Source: Deltaproteobacteria bacterium
Lineage (GTDB): Bacteria > Myxococcota_A > UBA9042 > PHBI01
Reading direction: 5' to 3'
Assembly (NCBI GenBank): GCA_020632715.1
Contig: JACKFA010000009.1
Span: 124,001 to 188,000, forward strand
Length of the DNA stretch: 64,000 nucleotides
Shown here piece after piece: positions 58,126 to 64,000 of the stretch. The notes below the pieces were generated by a model. It saw only the letters and a program-made list of their open reading frames with translations. It ran no database searches and was not told where the DNA came from. Made by a program: the position numbers and the translations under genes. Position 1 is the first letter of the stretch. Every line of letters begins with the position of its first letter.

Positions 58126-60498
58126 TCAGTCGGTGAAGTAGACGTCGCTCGTGTCGACCGACGACAGGCACTGGAGCGTCTCCATCCCCGTGTCCCCGCT
58201 CGAGTCGTAGCAGTGGCACTCGGCGGTGGCGGTGCTGCAGAGCGCGAAGATCGCCGTCGCGTCGCCCGTGTCGGTGTCGGTGATGTTCGCGAGCAGCGCG
58301 AGGCCCGCCGCGAGCTCCTCGCGGAGCGCGTGCTCGAGCTCCATCGCCTCGGCGTTCACGAGCGAGGCGTTGATCTCGACGAGCTCGTCGATGAACCGCG
58401 TCTGCTCGTGCGTGAACTCCTCGGTCGCGAGGGCGGCGCGGACCTGGGCCTTCGCCGCGTTCTTCCTCGCCGCGGCCTGCGCGACCTTCGCCTCCTGCAC
58501 GCGCGCCATCGCGTCGTTGAGGGCGCGCTGGTTCTCCTCGATCTGCCGCGTGAGCTCCTCCGCCCGCGCGTCGTGCGCTTCCTGCGCCTCCTGCCGCTGC
58601 ATCTGGAGCAACGCGACCGCCTCCTCGAGCTCCTGGCGCTGCGCCTGGTAGCCCGCGATCGCCTCCTCATCGAGCGCGATGCTGTGCGCGTAGCCCTCGA
58701 GGAGCGCGGCGAGGCGCGCCTCGGCGCTCGCGAGATCCGCGAACACCTCGTCGCCGACCGACCACGTGCCGTCCCCGTTCTCGACGACGCCCGTGCTCTC
58801 GAGCATGGCGCGCTCGGCCTGGGTGGCGTTCAGGTGCTCCCGCGCCTCGTCCGTCATCTTCTGGAGCGCCTCGATCTCCTGCTGGAGCGCGGCGAGCTGC
58901 TCCTCCCACCCCTTCCTCTGCTGGGCGTACTCGGCGTCCTCGCGGGCGAGCGCCTCCTCGAGCCGCGCGAGCTCGTCCCTCGCCGCGGCCATGGCGGCGC
59001 CCGCGGCCTCGATGTCGAGCCCCGCGAGGACCAGCTGGAGCCGGAGCGCGCCGAAGGCGTCGTGGTCCTTCTTGAAGGTCTCGACCTGGTCCCGCGCGCT
59101 CCGGAGCGCGTCGTGGTAGCGGCTGAGGTCGATCGGCGGCGCGCAGCTCGGCGCCTCGTCGAGCTCGAAGAAGGCGTCGTTGAAGGCGCCGAAGAAGTGC
59201 GTCCCGACGAGGTTCGTGAAGGAGCGGCACTGAACGCCGCCGTACACCTCGACACCGGTCATGACGCAGTCCGCCTCGGGCGCGATGACGCTCGGCAGGT
59301 TCGTCGTCGTGACCGTCAGCACGCGCACGTCGGGGGCGTAGTAGACGATGTCGGCGCGGTCCATCTCGCCGCTGAAGAGCTCGCGGTTGCCGAGCGACAG
59401 GGTGTCGGCGGCGCCGGTGAACCAGAGGATCGCCGTGTCCCCGGCCGCCCCCGTCGCGTGGAGCTCGGGCTCGGGCGGCAGGTTCGCGATGTCGACCGCC
59501 GTGAGCCCGGCGCCGAAGGAGACCGCGCCCCACGCCGTGATCGTCGCGTCCGCCGCGCTCGACGACGCGATGCGCCCGTGCAGGTAGCTCGGGTTCGTCG
59601 CGCACACGCGCTCGATGGTGTCCTTCGCGTAGCCGCTCCCCGTGTGGAGCCGCCCCGTCGCGGTGACGCCGTCGTTGTCGAACCCGAACGCCGCGAAGCC
59701 GTCGCCGCGGATGGTGCCGTGCTCGAGGCTCGCCCACCCGCCGGTCACGAAGCTCGTCCCGAGCCCACCGGCGTGCCCGGTCTCGAACTCGGAGCCCGTG
59801 ACGTCGCCCGCGTGGATGACCGCGCCGAAGTACTCGTCGTCGAGGTCGTTCACGGCGTCGGGGTCGCAGGTCAGGAGGCTGATGTCGGCGAGGCCGAGCT
59901 GAAAGGCGTTGTCGCCGTCCGCCACGGAGCCCTCGAAGCAGCAGCTGCCGTCGTCGATCGTCGCCTTGGCGTCGTAGTTGACGGCGCCGGGGCGGGTGCA
60001 GCCGTAGGCGAGCTCGCACGAGAAGTCGCAGAAGAGGTCGGCGCCGTCGAGACCGGCGCGGAAGCCCTCGTAGGCGCTCGCGATGGCCGGCGGCAGCTTC
60101 GGCGCCGGTGAGGCGCACCCGACCGCGAAGGGGTTGCAGGCGAACGCGAAGTCGCAGCGACCCGGCATGACGCAGGCGGCGTCGGCCTCGCCGTAGTTGC
60201 AGGCGGTCTCGTCGCAGCACGCCTTCGCCGCGGCCTTCTCGTCGTCGCAGGGGTTGGCCTCCGGCGCGGGCGCCTCGCCCCCGCCACCGCTGTCGCCGCA
60301 GAAGTCGGCGCAGCTCGGATCCTGGCAGTCGATGAGCTCGTCGCCGTCGTTGTCGACGCCGTCCGAGCAGCGCGCCGCCGTCGTCTCGCCGCCGCCCGCG
60401 TTCATCGCGCGCGCCGGGGACCCGGCCACGACGAGCCCGAGGGCGAGGAGCGATCCGGCGGCCACGAGCCGCCATGTCGTCATGTGAAGGGTGTTCAC
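58126..60498 (-). CDS. Secreted Cys-rich protein with long coiled coil
   Basis: 790 aa from GTG 60498, which overlaps the upstream stop (GTGA) and has GGAGGTGG just before it; ATG 60483 lacks an SD. Signal peptide then RCSDGVDNDGDELIDCQDPS, a motif frequent in myxobacterial surface proteins. Residues about 90-440 form a Gly/Asn/Thr-rich beta domain similar in style to choice-of-anchor A proteins (FVTGGWASLEHGTIRGDGFA, HGRIASSSAADATITAWGAV). Residues about 450-770 are a long charged coiled coil (ARLEEALAREDAEYAQQRKG). The C terminus is Cys/Ser/Thr-rich. Likely surface structural or adhesin role. Confidence 0.72.
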   Translation of the reverse strand: MNTLHMTTWRLVAAGSLLALGLVVAGSPARAMNAGGGETTAARCSDGVDNDGDELIDCQDPSCADFCGDSGGGGEAPAPEANPCDDEKAAAKACCDETACNYGEADAACVMPGRCDFAFACNPFAVGCASPAPKLPPAIASAYEGFRAGLDGADLFCDFSCELAYGCTRPGAVNYDAKATIDDGSCCFEGSVADGDNAFQLGLADISLLTCDPDAVNDLDDEYFGAVIHAGDVTGSEFETGHAGGLGTSFVTGGWASLEHGTIRGDGFAAFGFDNDGVTATGRLHTGSGYAKDTIERVCATNPSYLHGRIASSSAADATITAWGAVSFGAGLTAVDIANLPPEPELHATGAAGDTAILWFTGAADTLSLGNRELFSGEMDRADIVYYAPDVRVLTVTTTNLPSVIAPEADCVMTGVEVYGGVQCRSFTNLVGTHFFGAFNDAFFELDEAPSCAPPIDLSRYHDALRSARDQVETFKKDHDAFGALRLQLVLAGLDIEAAGAAMAAARDELARLEEALAREDAEYAQQRKGWEEQLAALQQEIEALQKMTDEAREHLNATQAERAMLESTGVVENGDGTWSVGDEVFADLASAEARLAALLEGYAHSIALDEEAIAGYQAQRQELEEAVALLQMQRQEAQEAHDARAEELTRQIEENQRALNDAMARVQEAKVAQAAARKNAAKAQVRAALATEEFTHEQTRFIDELVEINASLVNAEAMELEHALREELAAGLALLANITDTDTGDATAIFALCSTATAECHCYDSSGDTGMETLQCLSSVDTSDVYFTD

Positions 60499-61091
60499 TG
60501 GACCACCTCCCCCCACGCGTTCAGGCGCGCGAGCGGGTACTGGAGCACGTTGATGAGGCGCCAGGCGCCGCCGTCCCAGGTGAGCTCGACCACCGCGACC
60601 CGCGCGGTGTCGAGCACCGCGAACGGGACGCGCGCGCGGTCGCCGCTCCGGCGGACGACCCCGAAGGAGCCGTCCCAGGCGGCCACGGCGGCCATCCGCC
60701 AGCCGTCGGCGCCGAGCAGCGCGTCGCGGTTCGGGCCGCTGAGCGTCCGCATCGCGAGCGCGGCGTCCGGGGGTACGGCGGCCGCGAGCTGGTTCAGATC
60801 CTGCGCCGCGAAGGCCTGCAGCACGGCCCGCGCGACGGCGGTCATGGCCGTCCACGCCGCGCTGTGCCCGGGCGTCTCGGGGGTGTCGACGCCGGGGTCG
60901 TCCGACGGGGTCGTCGGGTCACTCGGCGTCGTGGGCGTGGTCGGCTGGTCGCCGCCCGGCTCCGTGGGCGTCGTCACGCCCGGGCCGGCGCCCGGGAGCG
61001 GCACGCCGCGCGATGATGTGTCACACGCTGAGGCCCCGCCGAGCGACGAGGCGAGCAGCGCAACGAGCACGTGGCGCGTGCAGAATCGCAT
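60495..61091 (-). CDS. Lipoprotein, translationally coupled to the coiled-coil protein
   Basis: 198 aa from ATG 61091, six bases after GGAGGGT. Lipobox LGGASAC (Cys about residue 23), a Pro/Thr-rich linker (TPTEPGGDQPTTPTTPSDPT) and a C-terminal ~120-residue domain ending LTWDGGAWRLINVLQYPLAR, which looks like a small SnoaL/NTF2- or DUF4878-like fold. Its stop overlaps the next gene, so the pair is likely made together as a surface complex. Confidence 0.75.
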   Translation of the reverse strand: MRFCTRHVLVALLASSLGGASACDTSSRGVPLPGAGPGVTTPTEPGGDQPTTPTTPSDPTTPSDDPGVDTPETPGHSAAWTAMTAVARAVLQAFAAQDLNQLAAAVPPDAALAMRTLSGPNRDALLGADGWRMAAVAAWDGSFGVVRRSGDRARVPFAVLDTARVAVVELTWDGGAWRLINVLQYPLARLNAWGEVVQ

Positions 61092-61252
61092 CGCCAACCC
61101 TCCTGCGATGACACGACGCTGGGACCGTTCCCGCAATGAGGGCCCCTGCGGCGGGTTACCGCCGCTCGAATTGTCGTGTCGGTGTAAGCCACGACCCTGA
61201 ACCGAACGCGAACGGAGTTCAAGGTCGCGCCGGGACTTCTTTGTATCCGCTC

Positions 61253-62077
61253 TCAAAAGAGCGGGATGACCGCGGTGTACGTGTGGACCAGCATGATCTC
61301 CACGTAGCGCGACCCGCCGAGCCGCCCCGCGAGGAGGCCAACCGCCACGAGCAGGAGCAGGTGCGCCGCGTACCAGACGAGGGGGCGCCGGCCGATCGCC
61401 GCGAGCCCGCCGACGAGCGCGCGCGGCGCGGCGAGGCCCGGGCGCGGCGCCGGCCGCGCGGCGTAGGCCACCGCGGCGGCCGCTGGGAGCGTCAGGAGCG
61501 GCGTCACGACCGCGGCCGTCGGCTCGACGAGCGGCGCGAGCAGGAAGAGCGCGCTCGCCGCGAGGCCGCCCCGCGTGCGGAGCAGCGCCCCCGCCGCCGC
61601 CTGGCTCGCCACGAGGAAGAGCGGGTAGTTGAGCCACGCCGCCGTCGGATCCCACGGCGCGAGCAGGAAGAGCGGCGCGCAGAGGACGAACGCCCGCCCG
61701 AGCGCCGCGTGCAGGAGCAGCACGAGGAGCAGCGTCGCGAGGATGTCGAGGTGGACGAAGACCCCGTAGAAGAGGGGCTCCACGATGGCCGCGGCGAGCA
61801 GGATCTGGGCTGCGCGCCGGCCGAGCGGGCGGCGCCGCGTCGCCGCGTCCGAAGGCCCCAGGGCACCGGGTGCCGAACGCGACGGGAGATCGCTCGAGCG
61901 GTGCTCCAGGAAGTAGCCGAAGAGCACGACGAAGAGCGGCTCGGCGAGGCGCCCCACGGCGCGCCCGTTCCAGGCGAGGCGCTCGACGCCGAAGACCAGG
62001 ACCGTCGCGTGGTCCACGATCATCGCGAGGATGGCGACGCCCCGGAGGGCGTCGAGCCTGGGGTTGCGCTCGCCCAT
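61253..62077 (-). CDS. TraX/HGSNAT-like membrane protein
   Basis: 274 aa from ATG 62077 (an upstream in-frame ATG is less likely). Begins MGERNPRLDALRGVAILAMI then VDHATVLVFG, the opening typical of membrane acyltransferase-like/TraX and DUF1624 families, with about seven membrane helices after it. Membrane acyl transfer is inferred from similarity only. It is upstream of the lipoprotein gene across 160 bp, where a GC-rich inverted repeat was not evident. Confidence 0.7.
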   Translation of the reverse strand: MGERNPRLDALRGVAILAMIVDHATVLVFGVERLAWNGRAVGRLAEPLFVVLFGYFLEHRSSDLPSRSAPGALGPSDAATRRRPLGRRAAQILLAAAIVEPLFYGVFVHLDILATLLLVLLLHAALGRAFVLCAPLFLLAPWDPTAAWLNYPLFLVASQAAAGALLRTRGGLAASALFLLAPLVEPTAAVVTPLLTLPAAAAVAYAARPAPRPGLAAPRALVGGLAAIGRRPLVWYAAHLLLLVAVGLLAGRLGGSRYVEIMLVHTYTAVIPLF

Positions 62078-62143
62078 CGACCGCCCGCTCCGCGTCGAGC
62101 GCAGAGCGTGACAGGTCACGGCGAGGAAGCCAACCGGCGCCGG

Positions 62144-62512
62144 TCAGCCGAGCTGGGTGAAGCCCTCGGGGAGGTCGGCCCCCTCGATCTCGCACTTCTG
62201 GAAGACGGTGCCGGTCGTGCGCGCGCCCCGGAGCTTCGCGCCGCGGAGGTCCGTCCCGCGGAAGATCGCCTGACGCAGATAGGCGTCGGTGAGATCGGCG
62301 TCGCGGAGGATGGCCCCGCCGAGGAACGCGTCGTTCAGGTTCGTCCCGACCATCTTGCAGCCGGTCATGTTGGCGGCGCCGAGGTCCGCCGCGCACAGGT
62401 TCAGGTAGCTCAGGTCGAGCCCGGAGAGGTCGAGGCCCGAGAGGCGTGGCTTGTGGTCCTCGTGGATGCCGATGAGGGCCAGGACGAGCTCTTTGCGCGT
62501 GATCTCCGCCAT
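62144..62512 (-). CDS. Pentapeptide-repeat protein
   Basis: 122 aa from ATG 62512. Following LVLALIGIHEDHKPRLSGLD are about a dozen pentapeptides of A(D/N)LxX type (LSGLDLSYLNL, CAADLGAANM, GTNLNDAFLG, DADLTDAYLR, GTDLRGAKLRGA), forming a right-handed quadrilateral beta-helix. Cytoplasmic. Such small proteins sometimes mimic DNA or act as scaffolds; no gyrase link visible here. Confidence 0.88.
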   Translation of the reverse strand: MAEITRKELVLALIGIHEDHKPRLSGLDLSGLDLSYLNLCAADLGAANMTGCKMVGTNLNDAFLGGAILRDADLTDAYLRQAIFRGTDLRGAKLRGARTTGTVFQKCEIEGADLPEGFTQLG

Positions 62513-62691
62513 GGTGGGGCTCCGCTGACTGGGTTTCGGGTGCGGCCCGCAGCGTACCGGACGAACCCGCCGCGCGCGACCCCACGGGAGGCCCCTCGGC
62601 GGCCCACGCTCCACCCGACGCCCTGCTTCCTGCTATGCTTCGCGCCCGCAGCACGCCCTCGCGGCGGCCGCACCAAAGCCCGGGAGAACCG

Positions 62692-64000
62692 ATGAAGCAC
62701 GGCGCCTTCGCGCTCGCAACATACCGCCGCCGCGTCGCCGCGCTCGCCCTCGCCGTCGCCGCGACGGCAGCCTCCGGCGCCTGCGCGGACGGCGGCGCGA
62801 AGAGCGGCATCGCCTCGTCCTTCCGCGTCGAGGTCGCCCCGCTCCCGCTGAGCGGCCTCACGAACGCCACCTACGTCGTGACCGTCACCGACGGCGCCGG
62901 CGCCCGCCTCTACGAGAGCACGGTGAGCGCGGATCGCTACGGCGATGGGATCAGCGCCATCAGCTTCGACGCGCCCTGTCACCCGGACGCGCCGCAGCAC
63001 CGGATCGCGCTCGCGCTCGACTCGCTCGAGACCGTCGCCGGGAAGCTCGTCTCCGGGGTCGACTTCGACAACCCGGCGCCGCTCGACGCCCCCGTCGAGG
63101 TCGGCCGCACCTGCGTCGCCGGCGACGTCGTGCCCGTGCGCTTCGAGCTCGCCCCGGCGCGCCGCACCTCGACCGGCTTCTTCGACGTCGCCGTCGAGTG
63201 GGACGACCTCCTCTGCCGCGCGCGCCTCGCCTGCGACGCCGACCCGGACTCGAAGGTCGTGCCCGTGCTCGTCGACCCGCTGACGGGCGAGCCCGGCCCG
63301 ACGGCGCTCCTCGAGCTCGCGTGCGCGGCGCCCCCCGGCGACCCCGTCGTGCTCTACATGAGCACGGTGCTCGTGCGCTGCGGCGGGCAGCTCTTCCCGG
63401 TCGACGTCGCGGCCGGCCCCGGCCTCCTCGACCCGCCCTACGACGACCCCGAGGCGGACCTCCTCTTCCAGGCCGCGATCACGCGGAGCCAGGGCGCCGT
63501 CGGCGGCTACGACGTGACGTCCTGGCAGGTCGCGCTCGGGCTGAACCCGGTCGCGCTCGCGGCGCTCCCGGCGTGTACGGTCGAGGCCGCGGCGACGGCG
63601 GCGCGGACGGCCTTCCCCGGGGACGCGACGCCCGACGGCGTGCGCTGGCCCTACGTCCGCTGGGAGGTGCCGCTCCCGGAGGGCGGCGGCGCCTTCACCT
63701 GCGCGCACGAGGTCGGCGACGGGAGCGGCGTCGACCTCCGCTTCACCGACGGGCCCCCGCTCGCCTTCGCGGCGTCGTACTCGGCCTCCGACGGCGCCTG
63801 CCAGGTCGGCGACGACGCGCCCGCCGCGATCTGCCGCGAGGCCGCCGGCGCGTGCGACGTGGCCGAGGTCTGCGACGGGCAGACCGCCTCGTGCCCGGCG
63901 GACGCCGTGGCGCCGGTCGGGACGGTGTGTCGCGAGGCGGCGTCGGCGTGCGACGCGCCCGAGGCGTGCGACGGCGTCGGCGTCGCCTGCCCGCCCGACG
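62692..64000 (+). CDS. Secreted Cys-rich repeat protein, partial at the window end
   Basis: Opens at ATG 62692 with GGGAGAA upstream and reads without stop to 64000 (436 codons). Signal peptide ALALAVAATAASGAC could be a lipoprotein signal (Cys at about residue 32). The first ~370 residues form a beta-rich domain with scattered Cys; from about residue 380 on begin repeats CREAAGACDVAEVCDGQTAS and CREAASACDAPEACDGVGVA, a disintegrin-like Cys pattern typical of myxobacterial surface proteins. The C terminus and any anchor lie beyond the window. Confidence 0.75.
   Translation, partial: MKHGAFALATYRRRVAALALAVAATAASGACADGGAKSGIASSFRVEVAPLPLSGLTNATYVVTVTDGAGARLYESTVSADRYGDGISAISFDAPCHPDAPQHRIALALDSLETVAGKLVSGVDFDNPAPLDAPVEVGRTCVAGDVVPVRFELAPARRTSTGFFDVAVEWDDLLCRARLACDADPDSKVVPVLVDPLTGEPGPTALLELACAAPPGDPVVLYMSTVLVRCGGQLFPVDVAAGPGLLDPPYDDPEADLLFQAAITRSQGAVGGYDVTSWQVALGLNPVALAALPACTVEAAATAARTAFPGDATPDGVRWPYVRWEVPLPEGGGAFTCAHEVGDGSGVDLRFTDGPPLAFAASYSASDGACQVGDDAPAAICREAAGACDVAEVCDGQTASCPADAVAPVGTVCREAASACDAPEACDGVGVACPPD

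Overview
The window is a high-GC chromosomal segment, almost certainly from a myxobacterium-type Myxococcota genome (formerly Deltaproteobacteria). The evidence is a secreted protein with Cys-rich repeats of the CGDDGCGGxCG type ending in a MYXO-CTERM-like tail (28174-29976), another secreted protein with a CSDGVDNDGDE motif (58126-60498), PEGA, TolB-like and pentapeptide-repeat proteins, and G/C-rich third codon positions throughout. No rRNA, canonical tRNA, CRISPR array, prophage or intact insertion sequence was recognised.

Layout. 1-6767 (minus strand): end of a pyruvate/2-oxoacid dehydrogenase E1 alpha gene coupled to lipA, an ABHD18-like hydrolase, a GNAT, and an SGNH + MBOAT O-acyltransferase pair. 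6972-14690: miaE, a polyamine block (speA facing speB and a deoxyhypusine-synthase-like gene), a SET-domain protein, a second SGNH protein related to the first, and pcm. 14691-16056: less GC-rich intergenic DNA around a MerR-type regulator that lacks two of the three mercury-binding cysteines. 16057-22604: a four-gene unit with 4-bp stop/start overlaps (a 366-aa protein with a DUF2185-like tail, a fused alpha/beta-hydrolase + FATP-type acyl-CoA synthetase, a frameshifted ORF, rsgA). 22695-23966: aminotransferase. 23967-25536: about 1.5 kb without a convincing gene, holding a DnaA-box-like inverted repeat and a probable long structured RNA ending at a strong intrinsic terminator.

25537-33797: envelope proteins (PorV/FadL-like outer-membrane protein, MYXO-CTERM protein, TPR lipoprotein, TolB-like protein, hexapeptide acyltransferase, PEGA protein) with an array of palindromic repeats. 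33928-44567: hemF, a hypothetical, cysD-cysNC, a small acidic protein with a good sigma70-like promoter, a second palindrome array, thiD, bolA, a lytic transglycosylase, nadB and orn. 44732-54674: dnaE coupled to a hemerythrin-like gene, a Phd/PIN toxin-antitoxin pair, a dicarboxylate symporter, a PP2C phosphatase, a K+ channel with RCK domain, and an asparagine synthetase homologue lacking the glutaminase cysteine. 54720-64000: zinc-ribbon/cupin/CIA30-like cluster, DUF3105 lipoprotein, a coiled-coil secreted protein coupled to a lipoprotein, a TraX-like membrane protein, a pentapeptide protein and a secreted Cys-repeat protein cut by the window end.

Most noteworthy: (1) the candidate long noncoding RNA at about 24250-25416; (2) two ~90-nt elements at 33807-33898 and 39460-39554, each directly 3' of a plus-strand gene, sharing sequence blocks and the same helices although the paired bases differ; (3) several enzymes that keep their fold signature but have lost key residues (CysC domain of CysNC, glutaminase Cys of AsnB, MerR cysteines, PhaC-like hydrolase with Ser for Cys); (4) the deoxyhypusine-synthase-like gene with agmatinase and arginine decarboxylase and no visible aminopropyltransferase. 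All assignments come from reading the sequence; no database searches were run.
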